Source: Massilia sp. IC2-278
GTDB lineage: Bacteria; Pseudomonadota; Gammaproteobacteria; Burkholderiales; Burkholderiaceae_D
Direction of reading: 5' to 3'
DNA length: 64,000 nucleotides
Assembly: GCF_020708045.1 (NCBI RefSeq)
Contig: NZ_JAJFES010000001.1
Coordinates: 744,001 to 808,000 of the forward strand
The notes below the pieces were generated by a model. That model made no database searches and was not told the DNA's origin. It worked only from the letters and a program-made list of their open reading frames with translations. Positions within the stretch are counted from its first letter, which is position 1, and every line of letters starts with the position of its first letter. Made by a program: the position numbers and the translations under genes. Positions 1-11,045 of the stretch are shown in pieces.

Positions 1-2121
1 GGATGGACCTTCGCAACCTGCCATCGTGTAATCCTTGCGCAATTTGTTGGAATAGGTGCAGGCGCTTTCCGGTGCGATTGCCGCGGCCTTGCAACCCGCG
101 AGCGTGGCCGGGAGAACGGACGCATAGCCTTCCACCGTGGCCATGTGTTCGAGTCCGTGGCGCGCACGGTAGGCGGCCAGGCCGCGGCCGAGCGCGGTCA
201 GCGCCGGCTCCAGCTCGGAGGCCAGGCAGGAGTCGCCGCGGAAGGAACGGGCGAAGGTGATGACGTAGCCGTCGGCGGTGCGGGTGCAGTCGGCGCCGGC
301 GCGGGCCAGGCTGGGGTCGGCGCACAGCGAGGGGGCTGCGGCCGAAGGTCCGGTGCCCGGGCCCGAAGCGGGGGCGGGCACGGCCAGGTTGATGACGGGC
401 GTGACGTTGTTGTAGTTGGTCGGCGTGAAGTTGTTGACGTTGCTGACGCTGAGGTTCAGTTTGAGGGTGACCGAGGCCTGGCTGACCGCCGTGGCGGCCG
501 TGACGACCGAGACGTTGCTGCTGATGTGGTTGCTGACCTCGGCGCCGCGCATGGCCAGGGTGCCCGGCGACAGCCGTACTGCATCGTCGATGACTTTCGC
601 AGTGGCGACATCGGCCAGTTGCTGAACAGTATTTTCGTCAACCAGGTCGACGCCGTTTAGTGGCTCGTTTGGTACTCCAGCCCCTGTTTGCCGCTTAGCC
701 GAAATGGCCGCGGCCAGCATTTGCTGCCGCGCTGTCCAGGCGTTTGTCATGTGCACCCCAGCCGGCGTGACGGTGGACATTGGCATGACTTGACCTTGCC
801 CGATCTCGGCTGCCGCAACGGACGTACCGTGTGCGTGTGCAACGAAGGAGAGCGCTATACCATCGGTATTTGTGCCGTCACCTTCTGGTGTCGACTCTAG
901 GAATGAGCTTTTTTCCACGATAGGGGGAAGCGGCTTGAGCTGAGTCAGAATGGGATCATTTTTCTGGACTTGGAGGATGATCATGGTATCGATCAGTTCG
1001 GTAAGCATCGAGAACTGCGTACCCTGAACGAGGTTCTCGCAGGCGGCCCGGCGCAATTCGCGCAGCACCGGTCGGGTAAGGAGCGCTTCCGCACCGGACT
1101 GCGTCGCGGAAACAGGACCTGCAAACTGTGGCGCATTCAGGGGCATTTCAGTTTCCACGTTTCTTTGCTGTTCCCTCACCTGGAAACTGGCCTGGATGCT
1201 CGCGAACGCGGCAGTTACGGCATCCTGGAGGTCCGGGCCAAAAGCAAGATAGCCGATGCTGACTGCGCCATACGCCTTTTCATCTAGTTGTCGAAGCACG
1301 GCGTCCGCAGTTTTGAGCGAGTTGTGCAGCATTTCGAGTGTGCGGCGGGCAACATGAGTCATCACCAAGTCCTTGACGCCCTCGCGCACGGCGAGCGCGT
1401 GACTGCCACTCAAAACTTCCTCGAAGCGGGTGAGATGAATCCGAAGGTTCATGTCCCATGCCTCTAACTCAATGCGGGCGGCCGGCTCCAGTTCCGCACC
1501 GAGCAGCTGCACCGCACGTCTCAGCTGGTATTGACTGGTGCGCACCGTTGTCAACTTCTCCCTGACGGAAGTCAGATGGCACTGCATGGTTTGAAGCAAT
1601 CGTGTCTGGGTATCATAACGGGACAGTGGCGCCATGGCACCGGCGGCGCTGGGCTGCGTACAAGGTGCGTCAGCGTCGTCGTCGTTTAGCTTTTTGATAT
1701 CGCTGTCGATTGCAGCGACGCTCTCGGCGAGGTCTTTGAAGTCATCGCGCAGCGCGTTGACCGCTGTGGACACGGCGGTCCAGCGCGCTTCACGTGCGGC
1801 CCAGATTTCTTTTTCCTCTGTCGTTTTGGCGGAGTCGATGGGGTCCGGTTGACGCGGCTTGATGTATTTGCTCATGATTTGATCAACCGAGCACATTGGA
1901 AGAAGGGTTTGCGTCTGGTCCAAACTACATTTGCCGACATTCCCTAACTGGATGCTGGCAAACGCCTCGGGAATCTTGAATCTGGGGGGCAATGCACTCG
2001 TCGCCAGCCGGCATTGTTCGCTGATCGCCATGCGCTGTTCAATCGATTTCGACAGGGTACTGGCGCAGCCCGATAATAGGCCCATGAGCGCCACCATCAG
2101 GCACATCCGTTTCGGCAACAT
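1..2121 (-). CDS. Large putative outer-membrane lipoprotein of unknown function (3' end outside window)
   Basis: An open frame of 707 codons runs from ATG at 2121 to the window edge without a stop. The N terminus is a lipoprotein signal: basic MLPKR, a hydrophobic stretch, then LLSGC, which puts the lipidated Cys at about residue 19. A good Shine-Dalgarno (AGGGGA) precedes this start; the in-frame ATG at 1875 would lose the signal. The body is mostly helical and polar. From about residue 520 it becomes Ser/Thr/Asn-rich (SNHISSNVSVVTAAT and NNFTPTNYNN) and then Pro/Ala-rich before a Cys-containing C-terminal part. I recognise no family. Codon use is more mixed and GC lower in the first 450 residues than in the last 200, which could mean a composite gene. 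Secretion is well supported; function is unknown. Confidence 0.7.
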   Translation of the reverse strand, partial: MLPKRMCLMVALMGLLSGCASTLSKSIEQRMAISEQCRLATSALPPRFKIPEAFASIQLGNVGKCSLDQTQTLLPMCSVDQIMSKYIKPRQPDPIDSAKTTEEKEIWAAREARWTAVSTAVNALRDDFKDLAESVAAIDSDIKKLNDDDADAPCTQPSAAGAMAPLSRYDTQTRLLQTMQCHLTSVREKLTTVRTSQYQLRRAVQLLGAELEPAARIELEAWDMNLRIHLTRFEEVLSGSHALAVREGVKDLVMTHVARRTLEMLHNSLKTADAVLRQLDEKAYGAVSIGYLAFGPDLQDAVTAAFASIQASFQVREQQRNVETEMPLNAPQFAGPVSATQSGAEALLTRPVLRELRRAACENLVQGTQFSMLTELIDTMIILQVQKNDPILTQLKPLPPIVEKSSFLESTPEGDGTNTDGIALSFVAHAHGTSVAAAEIGQGQVMPMSTVTPAGVHMTNAWTARQQMLAAAISAKRQTGAGVPNEPLNGVDLVDENTVQQLADVATAKVIDDAVRLSPGTLAMRGAEVSNHISSNVSVVTAATAVSQASVTLKLNLSVSNVNNFTPTNYNNVTPVINLAVPAPASGPGTGPSAAAPSLCADPSLARAGADCTRTADGYVITFARSFRGDSCLASELEPALTALGRGLAAYRARHGLEHMATVEGYASVLPATLAGCKAAAIAPESACTYSNKLRKDYTMAGCEGPS

Positions 2122-2248
2122 CGCTTCCCCTTTTATTGTTGTGGAAATGATATTTCTGCAACTACGATATCGCTGTGTTTGCCATTTCGTCAATACACCT
2201 GCTTCTTTATTTTTTTCCCTTACTGAAAAGGACGGCTCATGAAATAAG

Positions 2249-2260
2249 ACGACCGTACTT
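2249..2260 (+). promoter_or_regulatory. Candidate operator ACGACCGTACTT upstream of the fadB-like gene
   Basis: The 12-mer ACGACCGTACTT begins exactly 20 bp before a plausible -10 box, TATAGT at 2269-2274. The identical 12-mer sits 20 bp before TATTCT in front of the thiolase gene (8624-8635). The shared sequence and spacing in front of two beta-oxidation genes suggest a common fatty-acid regulator, possibly of the TetR type. The regulator is not in the window. Confidence 0.45.
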
Positions 2261-2321
2261 TTTTGCGTTATAGTCATCGAAGCAGTTCAACTCGCGCAGT
2301 CAACTATTAAAAGGAAGAGAC

Positions 2322-4408
<2,087 letters not shown>

Positions 4409-4477
4409 GCTCCTATTGCTCGCTTGCGCTAGGAGGTGCGCCGGTGAGTGCGCAGTGCGATGCGCAAGCGAGCCGAC

Positions 4478-4507
4478 AAACGCCGCTGGATCCAGCGGCG
4501 TTTTTTT
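4478..4507 (+). terminator. Rho-independent terminator after the fadB-like gene
   Basis: Perfect palindrome CGCCGCTGGA/TCCAGCGGCG at 4481-4500, flanked by AAA and followed by seven T residues. It ends the fadB-like transcript. Confidence 0.85.
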
Positions 4508-4590
4508 GCCGTGCGAATAAATAAACAAATCCGTTTACTTATCGTTGGCTCAGGCATACGATGTTGGTATTGCAACGTCGATTCGATCCC

Positions 4591-5814
4591 ATGAAGACCG
4601 TGCTCCTGATCGCCAGCGCCTGTTTGCTGGGTTTACTGTCCACCACCGGCGCCTCGCTGCCTTACCCGATCCTGCCGCCGCTGTTTGCCGGCGGCAGCGC
4701 CAATGCGCTGACCCATTTCCTGGGCTTGCCGCCGAAGCTGTTGTTCGGCATCGCGCTGATGATCAACCCGCTCGGCCTGCTGATCGGCAGCGCCATGCTG
4801 GGCCCGGTGTCGGACCGCTTCGGACGGCGCCGCCTGCTGTTGATCACGGCGATCGGCGCCGCCGTCGGCCACGGGCTCACCGCGATGGCGCTGGTGGCCC
4901 AGTCCTACCCGCTGTTCCTGCTGGCGCGCTTCGTGACCGGCCTGCTGGAAGGAAATGGCTCGATCATGCGCGCGATGCTGGCCGAACGCCTGACGGGCGG
5001 GCTGCGCAACCATGCGCTGTCGTGGCTGAACGGTTCCTTCAACCTCGGCTGGCTGGTGGGGCCATTGCTGGCCGGGCTCACGGTCGGCCCCGGGATCACG
5101 CTGCCGTTCTACATCGCCGCCGCTGCGCTGTTGCTGGGCGCAGGCCTGGCGGCGCTGGCGCTGGAACGCGAGCCGGTCGGCCAGGGACATGCGGCGCAGG
5201 CCGGGAGCTGGTGGGCGGTGGCGCGCGAGCGGCATGCTCTGACCCTGCTGCGCCATGGGCCGCTGCGCACCCTGTTCACGGTGCACTTCGCCTATGCCTG
5301 TGGCGTGGCGGCCTTTTACGAGTTCTTTCCCTTGTGGCTGGTGGACGTGGGGCGCTACGACACGTGCCAGATCGCTTTCGTGAACATGGGCATGTGCGCG
5401 CTGATGACTTTCGCCGCCCTGTTCGCGGGACGCGCCAGTGCGCTCGAGCCGCGCCGGCGCGCGAGTGCCCAGGCGGCGCTGGCGGCAGCGGCGATCCTGG
5501 CGGTGGGGTTTGGCAGCCTGTGGGTCGGGCTGGTGGGCATTGTCCTGTTCGGCTTACCGCATGCGTACTACAACGCCACGCTGCAGGGCTGGTCGGCCGA
5601 CCAGTTTGCCGCGCACGGGCAAGGCGCCGTGATGGGCCTGCTGTCCACGACCTTTTGCCTGGCGAATATCGTGATGGCGCTGGCGGGCGGCGTGCTGACC
5701 CTGGTCGACACGCGCCTGGTGCTGATCGTCGGCGGCTTGCTGGCGGCCTGGGCGGCGCTGGCGCTGCGCCAGTGGAGCGGGCGCCGCCTTGAGTTGACCG
5801 TGGAGGCAAAATGA
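4591..5814 (+). CDS. MFS transporter
   Basis: A 407-residue, strongly hydrophobic protein with about twelve predicted membrane segments. The MFS motif A variant GPVSDRFGRRRLL lies in the loop after TM2. An upstream in-frame ATG at 4561 adds ten polar residues; I prefer 4591 (MKTVLLIAS) because the first helix starts there, but neither start has a clear Shine-Dalgarno. The substrate cannot be read from sequence; drug or metabolite efflux is the usual role for such short DHA-like members. The stop overlaps the next gene's start (ATGA), so the transporter and the winged-helix regulator are translationally coupled and may form a self-contained efflux/sensor pair. Confidence 0.8.
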   Translation: MKTVLLIASACLLGLLSTTGASLPYPILPPLFAGGSANALTHFLGLPPKLLFGIALMINPLGLLIGSAMLGPVSDRFGRRRLLLITAIGAAVGHGLTAMALVAQSYPLFLLARFVTGLLEGNGSIMRAMLAERLTGGLRNHALSWLNGSFNLGWLVGPLLAGLTVGPGITLPFYIAAAALLLGAGLAALALEREPVGQGHAAQAGSWWAVARERHALTLLRHGPLRTLFTVHFAYACGVAAFYEFFPLWLVDVGRYDTCQIAFVNMGMCALMTFAALFAGRASALEPRRRASAQAALAAAAILAVGFGSLWVGLVGIVLFGLPHAYYNATLQGWSADQFAAHGQGAVMGLLSTTFCLANIVMALAGGVLTLVDTRLVLIVGGLLAAWAALALRQWSGRRLELTVEAK

Positions 5815-6434
5815 ATACCTTCGACCAGGTACTGATGATGTTGAAGACGCGCGGCGCGCAGACGGCGCAGGCACTGGCCGGGCTGCTCGGCATGACGGCG
5901 ATGGGCGTGCGGCGCCAGCTCGAGCTTGGCGTCGACAAGGGGCTGGTGACCTATCACGACAGTCCGGGCAAGGTCGGGCGGCCGGTGCGGCGCTGGCAGC
6001 TGAGCGACGCGGGACATGCGCGCTTTCCAGACCGGCATGCCGAGGTGACGCTGGACTTGATCGACGGTGTGCGCACCCTGTTTGGCGAAAGCGGGCTGGA
6101 GAAGCTGATCGTGGCGCGGGAGGCGGCCAGCGAGCAGGCCTACCGGGCGCAGGTCGACCCAAGCGGGACCCTGGACCAGCAGGTTGAGGCGCTGGCGGCG
6201 GCGCGGTCGCTGGAGGGATACATGGCGGAAGCGGAGCCGCGCGTGGATGGGAGTGTGCTGCTGCTGGAGAACCACTGCCCGATCTGCGCGGCGGCCCAGG
6301 CTTGCCAGCAGTTTTGCCGCTCGGAGCTGGAGGTGTTCCGGCGCGTGCTGGGGCCGGGGGTGTCTGTTGTGAGGATCGAGCATCAGCTGGAGGGGGCGAG
6401 GCGGTGTGCTTACCTGGTTAGTCAGGTGGGATGA
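5811..6434 (+). CDS. Winged-helix transcriptional regulator, COG2345/SufR-like, with Cys cluster
   Basis: A 207-residue protein. The N terminus is a winged helix (AQALAGLLGMTAMGVRRQLE recognition region, then a wing with GRPVRRW). The C-terminal half has the pattern ENHCPIC...ACQQFC and a further Cys near the end (ARRCAYL). This matches the iron-sulfur-ligand arrangement of SufR-type ArsR-superfamily repressors. By analogy it may sense Fe-S status or redox and control its own operon, including the MFS gene it overlaps by ATGA. Cluster binding is inference from Cys spacing only. Confidence 0.75.
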   Translation: MNTFDQVLMMLKTRGAQTAQALAGLLGMTAMGVRRQLELGVDKGLVTYHDSPGKVGRPVRRWQLSDAGHARFPDRHAEVTLDLIDGVRTLFGESGLEKLIVAREAASEQAYRAQVDPSGTLDQQVEALAAARSLEGYMAEAEPRVDGSVLLLENHCPICAAAQACQQFCRSELEVFRRVLGPGVSVVRIEHQLEGARRCAYLVSQVG

Positions 6435-6601
6435 TCGGTGGTTCGGGAGCGGGTTGATTCGGGCCGTGTCCTGGCTTGGTGCTGGCGGGCGACGTTTCTC
6501 GGCCGCAGGGCATCGGTGACGTGCGTACCGCGTGGGCACGGGGTGCCAACCGTACGGGTGATGACCCAGGCCTCATCGAATGTACTGGTGTTGGAACAAA
6601 C

Positions 6602-6632
6602 AAAAAATGCCGCTGTTTCCAGCGGCATTTTG
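6602..6632. terminator. Bidirectional terminator between convergent genes
   Basis: Twelve-base stem AAAATGCCGCTG (6604-6615), loop TTTC, complement 6620-6631. A-run on one side and T-run on the other, so it can serve both the regulator gene and the convergent MFS gene. Confidence 0.85.
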
Positions 6633-6654
6633 CTTTCTACTAAGCCGATAAAAC

Positions 6655-8355
6655 TCAGTCGGCGGCGTAGATGTTGTTGTCCTTGGTTTCGCGAACGAAC
6701 AGGGCGCCGATCACGACGGTGATCAGGGCGATGATGATCGGGTACCAGAGGCCGTAGTAGATGTTGCCGTTGGCTGCCACCAGGGCGAACGAGATGGTGG
6801 GCAGCAGGCCGCCGAACCAGCCGTTACCGATGTGGTAAGGCAGGGACATCGAGCTGTAGCGGATGCGGGTCGGGAACATTTCGACCAGCATGGCGGCGAT
6901 CGGGCCGTAGACCATGGTCACGTACAGCACCAGGATGAACAGCAGCAGCACGACCATCGGCTTGTTGATCTGGTTCGGGTCGGCCTTGTCCGGATAGCCG
7001 GCCGATTTCAGGGCGCCGGTGATTTCCTTTTTAAAGGCGTCTTCGCGGGCCTTGCTGTCGGCGTCGAAGTTCAGGCCGTCGGCGGTCATGTTGGCGTTGA
7101 AGGACTGGAACACCTTGTCGCCGACCTTGATGGTGGCCACGGTGCCGGCCGGCGCGTCGACGGTCGTGTAGTTGACCGAGGCGTTGGTCAGCACGCGGGT
7201 GGCGATGTCGCAGGAAGCCGGGAATTTGCGGGTGCCGCTCGGGTCGACCTGGAAGTTGCACGATGCCGGGTCGGCGACGACGACGACCGGCGCCGAGTTG
7301 ATGGCTTGCTCCAGGGCCGGGTTGCCGTAGTGGGTGATGGCCTTGAAGATCGGGAAGTAGGTGGCCGCGGCGATGACGCAGCCGCCGAGGATGATCCACT
7401 TGCGGCCGATCTTGTCCGACAGCGCGCCGAAGACCAGGAAGAACGGGGTGGCCAGCAGCAGGGCGATGGCGATCAGGATGTTCGCGGTCGGGCCGTCGAT
7501 CTTCAGGGTTTGGGTCAGGAAGAACAGCGCGTAGAACTGGCCGGTGTACCAGACCACGGCCTGGCCCATCGTCAGGCCGACCAGGGCCAGGATGACGATC
7601 TTCGCGTTTTTCCATTGCAGGAAGGCTTCCGACAGCGGACGCTTCGAGGTCTTGCCCTCGGCCTTCATCTTGGCGAATGCCGGCGACTCGTTCATCGACA
7701 TACGAATCCAGACGGAGATGCCCAGCAGCAGGACGGAGAGCAGGAAGGGAATACGCCAGCCCCAGGCCAGGAATTCTTCTTCGCCGACGGCGGTACGGGT
7801 GCCGAGGATGACCAGCAGCGACAGGAACAGGCCCATGGTCGCGGTGGTCTGGATCCAGGCGGTAAAGGCGCCGCGCTTGCCTTCAGGAGCGTGCTCGGCC
7901 ACGTAGGTGGCTGCGCCGCCGTATTCACCGCCCAGCGCCAGGCCTTGCAGGATGCGCAGGGTGACCAGGATGATCGGCGCTGCGATGCCGATCGAGGCGT
8001 GGCCCGGCAGCAGGCCGACGAGGAAGGTCGAGCCGCCCATGATGAGGATGGTGACCAGGAAGGTGTACTTGCGGCCGATCATGTCGCCGAGGCGGCCGAA
8101 CACGAGGGCGCCGAAAGGACGCACGATGAAGCCGGCGGCAAAGGTGAGCAGTGCGAAGATGAAGGAGGTGGTCGGGTCGCCGAGGAAGAACTGCTTGCCG
8201 ATGATGGCGGCAAGCGAACCGTAGAGGTAGAAGTCGTACCATTCGAATACGGTGCCAAGCGAGGACGCAAAGATCACCTTGCGTTCTTCCTTGGTCATTC
8301 CCTGGGAGGAAGGCACTGCCTTGCCGCCAGCGGTCATGCCGGGTGTGATAGCCAT
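6655..8355 (-). CDS. MHS-family (MFS) transporter with a large periplasmic insertion
   Basis: 566 residues. The N-terminal half has the metabolite:H+ symporter signatures FEWYDFYLYG, GRLGDMIGRKY (motif A) and LRILQGLALGGEYGGA. These are typical of ProP/ShiA/KgtP-like importers of organic acids or betaines. Residues about 345-460, between late membrane helices, form a hydrophilic insertion with two Cys (ASCNF, ASCDI) that is absent from standard 430-450-residue MHS proteins. The last helices follow (MVVLLLFILVLYVTMVYGP). It is divergent from the thiolase gene and shares its intergenic region with three CAAACTTAC repeats. The substrate is unknown. Confidence 0.85.
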   Translation of the reverse strand: MAITPGMTAGGKAVPSSQGMTKEERKVIFASSLGTVFEWYDFYLYGSLAAIIGKQFFLGDPTTSFIFALLTFAAGFIVRPFGALVFGRLGDMIGRKYTFLVTILIMGGSTFLVGLLPGHASIGIAAPIILVTLRILQGLALGGEYGGAATYVAEHAPEGKRGAFTAWIQTTATMGLFLSLLVILGTRTAVGEEEFLAWGWRIPFLLSVLLLGISVWIRMSMNESPAFAKMKAEGKTSKRPLSEAFLQWKNAKIVILALVGLTMGQAVVWYTGQFYALFFLTQTLKIDGPTANILIAIALLLATPFFLVFGALSDKIGRKWIILGGCVIAAATYFPIFKAITHYGNPALEQAINSAPVVVVADPASCNFQVDPSGTRKFPASCDIATRVLTNASVNYTTVDAPAGTVATIKVGDKVFQSFNANMTADGLNFDADSKAREDAFKKEITGALKSAGYPDKADPNQINKPMVVLLLFILVLYVTMVYGPIAAMLVEMFPTRIRYSSMSLPYHIGNGWFGGLLPTISFALVAANGNIYYGLWYPIIIALITVVIGALFVRETKDNNIYAAD

Positions 8356-8427
8356 GTTGTTGTCTCCGTGTAGTAATAAAGTCTGCGACTAGCCGATACT
8401 TGGTCAGCTGAACGGAGTGTGGACCGC

Positions 8428-8469
8428 CAAACTTACGTCATGCTTGCTCCAAACTTACTGCAAACTTAC
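8428..8469. promoter_or_regulatory. Three helically phased direct repeats CAAACTTAC
   Basis: CAAACTTAC occurs at 8428-8436, 8450-8458 and 8461-8469, i.e. offsets of 22 and 11 bp, two and one helical turns. They lie 73-114 bp upstream of the MHS transporter start and in front of the divergent thiolase gene. Phased direct repeats of this kind usually bind an activator or a response regulator. Confidence 0.45.
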
Positions 8470-8623
8470 TAAGGTTTGAGGGGGCCGCTTGACCTTGCCG
8501 CGGCCATGCCGCCTGGGCCGGCGCGACCCCGGCTTCCCACTGTCCCGTACTGAACATTGGACCGCGTTTCGCCCCTCGAAATCCCGGCTGCATATGATGA
8601 GGCGCAAGCCTTGATATTTGCGA

Positions 8624-8635
8624 ACGACCGTACTT
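8624..8635 (+). promoter_or_regulatory. Candidate operator ACGACCGTACTT upstream of the thiolase gene
   Basis: Second copy of the 12-mer at 2249-2260, again 20 bp before a putative -10 box (TATTCT, 8644-8649) and 49 bp before the start codon. Confidence 0.45.
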
Positions 8636-8684
8636 ATCTGTGCTATTCTGGTTTGATCGAATACCAACAACCAGGGAGACCAGA

Positions 8685-9863
8685 ATGCAAGACGCCGTCA
8701 TCGTTTCGACCGCCCGCACCGGCTTGGCCAAGTCGTGGAAAGGGGCTTTCAACATGACCCATGGGGCCAGCCTCGGGGGCCACGTGCTGGCCGCCGCCAT
8801 CGCGCGCGCCGGCATCGAGGCCGGCGAGGTCGAGGACGTGATCATGGGCTGCGCCAATCCCGAAGGCGCCACCGGCGGCAACATCGCGCGCCAGATTGCG
8901 CTGCGCGCCGGCTGCCCGGTGACGGTGCCGGGCATGACCGTCAACCGCTTCTGTTCTTCCGGGCTGCAGACGATTGCCCTGGCGGCCCAGCGCGTGCTGG
9001 CCGGCGAAGGCGAGATCTTCGCGGCCGGCGGCGTCGAGTCGATCTCCTGCGTGCAGCAGGAAATGAATACCCACATGCTGCGCGACCCGGCCCTGCGCGC
9101 GCAGAAACCGGAAATCTACTGGTCGATGCTGCAGACCGCCGAGATGGTGGCCAAGCGCTACGGCGTCGCCAAGGAGCGCCAGGACATCTATGGCGTGCAG
9201 AGCCAGCTGCGCGCGGCCGCTGCCCAGCTCGAAGGCCGCTTCGACGCCGAGATCGTGCCGATGACGACCGTGATGGGCGTGGCCGACAAGGCCTCGGGCC
9301 GCCTGCTCACGCGCGAAGTGACGATCGCCGCCGACGAGGGCATCCGCGCCGATACCACGCTCGAGGGCGTGGCCAAAATCCGCACCGCGCTGCCGGGCGG
9401 CGTGGTCACCGCGGGCAATGCCAGCCAGTTCTCGGACGGCGCCTCGGTGTCGATCGTGATGAGCCGGCGCATGGCCGAAGCGAAGGGGCTGGCGCCGCTC
9501 GGCGTGTTCCGCGGCTTTGCGGTGGCCGGCTGCGAGCCGGACGAGATGGGTATCGGCCCGGTGTATGCGGTGCCGAAGCTGCTGCAAAAGGCGGGCCTCA
9601 CCGTGGACGACATCGGCCTGTGGGAACTAAATGAAGCCTTTGCCGTGCAGGTGCTGTACTGCGCCGACACGCTCGGCATTCCGATGGAGCGCCTGAACGT
9701 GAACGGCGGCGCGATTGCGGTCGGCCATCCGTATGGCGTGTCCGGCGCGCGCCTGGTCGGCCATGCGCTGATCGAAGGCAAGCGGCGCGGCGTGAAGTAC
9801 GTGGTGGTGACGATGTGCATCGGCGGTGGCCAGGGCGCGGCGGGGCTGTTCGAGGTGCTGTAA
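8685..9863 (+). CDS. Acetyl-CoA C-acyltransferase (thiolase)
   Basis: A 392-residue thiolase that cleaves 3-ketoacyl-CoA to acetyl-CoA and a shortened acyl-CoA (FadA-like), or condenses in reverse. Catalytic residues are visible: nucleophilic Cys90 in NRFCSSGLQ, His348 in [10 protein letters not shown] and Cys378 in MCIGGGQG. The start at 8685 follows the GGGAG Shine-Dalgarno; the longer in-frame start at 8640 has none. It is followed on the same strand by a Dabb protein and two SDR genes and shares a candidate operator with the fadB-like gene, so beta-oxidation is the likely pathway. Confidence 0.93.
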   Translation: MQDAVIVSTARTGLAKSWKGAFNMTHGASLGGHVLAAAIARAGIEAGEVEDVIMGCANPEGATGGNIARQIALRAGCPVTVPGMTVNRFCSSGLQTIALAAQRVLAGEGEIFAAGGVESISCVQQEMNTHMLRDPALRAQKPEIYWSMLQTAEMVAKRYGVAKERQDIYGVQSQLRAAAAQLEGRFDAEIVPMTTVMGVADKASGRLLTREVTIAADEGIRADTTLEGVAKIRTALPGGVVTAGNASQFSDGASVSIVMSRRMAEAKGLAPLGVFRGFAVAGCEPDEMGIGPVYAVPKLLQKAGLTVDDIGLWELNEAFAVQVLYCADTLGIPMERLNVNGGAIAVGHPYGVSGARLVGHALIEGKRRGVKYVVVTMCIGGGQGAAGLFEVL

Positions 9864-9917
9864 GCCTTCTGTGATTCGTAAAACCATCTGAAATGACGCA
9901 ATAGATTCGAGAAACAT

Positions 9918-10220
9918 ATGATCAAGCACATCGTGATGTGGAAACTGAAGGAAGAGGCCGAGGGCGCCGACCGGCTGGGCAATGCCCGGGAAATGAAGCG
10001 CCGCCTGGACGAGTGCGCGGCCATCGTGCCGGGCATCCTGCAGTTCGAGGTGGCGCTGGCCCAGCCGGGCCTGGAAGCCACCTACGACGTGATCCTGAAT
10101 TCGGCCTTCGAGAGCCGCGACGCCCTTGAAGCCTACGCCAATCACCCCACGCACAAGGCGCTGATGCCTTTCTTCAAGGCGGTGCGCGACGAGCGCCAGT
10201 GCATGGATTACGAAGTCTGA
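9918..10220 (+). CDS. Dabb (stress-responsive alpha/beta-barrel) family protein
   Basis: A 100-residue protein beginning MIKHIVMWKLKEEAEG with the family's conserved C-terminal region (YANHPTHKALMPF). Dabb proteins form ferredoxin-like dimeric barrels; some are plant stress proteins, others act as small enzymes or binding proteins in catabolic operons. It lies 54 bp after the thiolase gene and 30 bp before an SDR gene, suggesting one transcript. The precise role is unknown. Confidence 0.85.
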   Translation: MIKHIVMWKLKEEAEGADRLGNAREMKRRLDECAAIVPGILQFEVALAQPGLEATYDVILNSAFESRDALEAYANHPTHKALMPFFKAVRDERQCMDYEV

Positions 10221-10250
10221 CCCAAGCAGATCAATAACAACGGAGACAGC

Positions 10251-11033
10251 ATGCGCACTACCCAGGAACTCTTTTCACTGCAAGGCAAGACCGCCCTCGT
10301 GACCGGCGGCTCGCGCGGGCTCGGCCTGCAAATGGCCGAAGCGCTCGGCGAGCAGGGCGCGCGCCTGGTCATTTCCTCGCGCAAGCAGGAAGAACTCGAC
10401 ATCGCCGTGGCGCACCTGACGTCGAAAGGCATCGAGGCCTCGGCAATCGCGGCCGACCTGTCGCACGAGGCGAACGTGCAGCCCTTTGTCGAGGAAGCGC
10501 TGCGCCGCCTCGGCCAGATCGACATCCTGATCAACAACGCCGGCGCCAGCTGGGGCGCCCCGGCCGAGGAGCACCCGCTCGACGCCTGGGACAAGGTGAT
10601 GAACCTGAACGTGCGCAGCATCTTCCTGGTGAGCCAGGCGGTGGGCAAGCTGTCGATGATCCCGCGCGGTTACGGCCGCATCGTGAACATTTCCTCGATT
10701 GCCGGGCTGGCCGGGAATCCGCCGGGCACCATGAGCACGATCGCCTACAACACCTCGAAGGGTGCGATCGTGAACTTCACGCGCGCACTGGCCGGCGAAT
10801 GGGGCCGCCACGGCATTACCGTGAACTCGATCGCGCCGGGCTTCTTCCCGTCTAAAATGACCAAGGGCGTGCTGGCGACCATCGGCGCCGACGTGCTGGC
10901 CAAGGATGCGCCACTGGCGCGCCTGGGCGACGACGAGGACTTGAAGGGTGCGGTGGTGCTGTTCGCCTCCGACGCCGGCAAGCACATCACGGGCCAGATC
11001 CTGGCGGTCGACGGCGGCGTGTCCGCAGTCTGA
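10251..11033 (+). CDS. SDR-family oxidoreductase (3-ketoacyl reductase-like)
   Basis: A 260-residue classical short-chain dehydrogenase: cofactor motif TGGSRGLG, NNAG, catalytic Ser in NISSIAG and the YxxxK pair in YNTSKGA. The C terminus, HITGQILAVDGGVS, is typical of FabG-like enzymes. It probably reduces or oxidises a 3-oxoacyl or related carbonyl with NAD(P)H. A Shine-Dalgarno (CGGAGACAGC) precedes the ATG. The context next to thiolase points to acyl-CoA metabolism; the exact substrate is not readable. Confidence 0.88.
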   Translation: MRTTQELFSLQGKTALVTGGSRGLGLQMAEALGEQGARLVISSRKQEELDIAVAHLTSKGIEASAIAADLSHEANVQPFVEEALRRLGQIDILINNAGASWGAPAEEHPLDAWDKVMNLNVRSIFLVSQAVGKLSMIPRGYGRIVNISSIAGLAGNPPGTMSTIAYNTSKGAIVNFTRALAGEWGRHGITVNSIAPGFFPSKMTKGVLATIGADVLAKDAPLARLGDDEDLKGAVVLFASDAGKHITGQILAVDGGVSAV

Positions 11034-11045
11034 AGGGGAAACGAC

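Noticed and set aside
6480..6560. Possible small RNA or REP element (GTGGGCAC...GTGCC region)
   Set aside because: Only a short imperfect stem; similar GC-rich fragments after 11942 are too diverged to call a family from this window.
6832..8373. 513-codon frame antisense to the MHS transporter
   Set aside because: The transporter motifs and membrane pattern are unambiguous on the minus strand.
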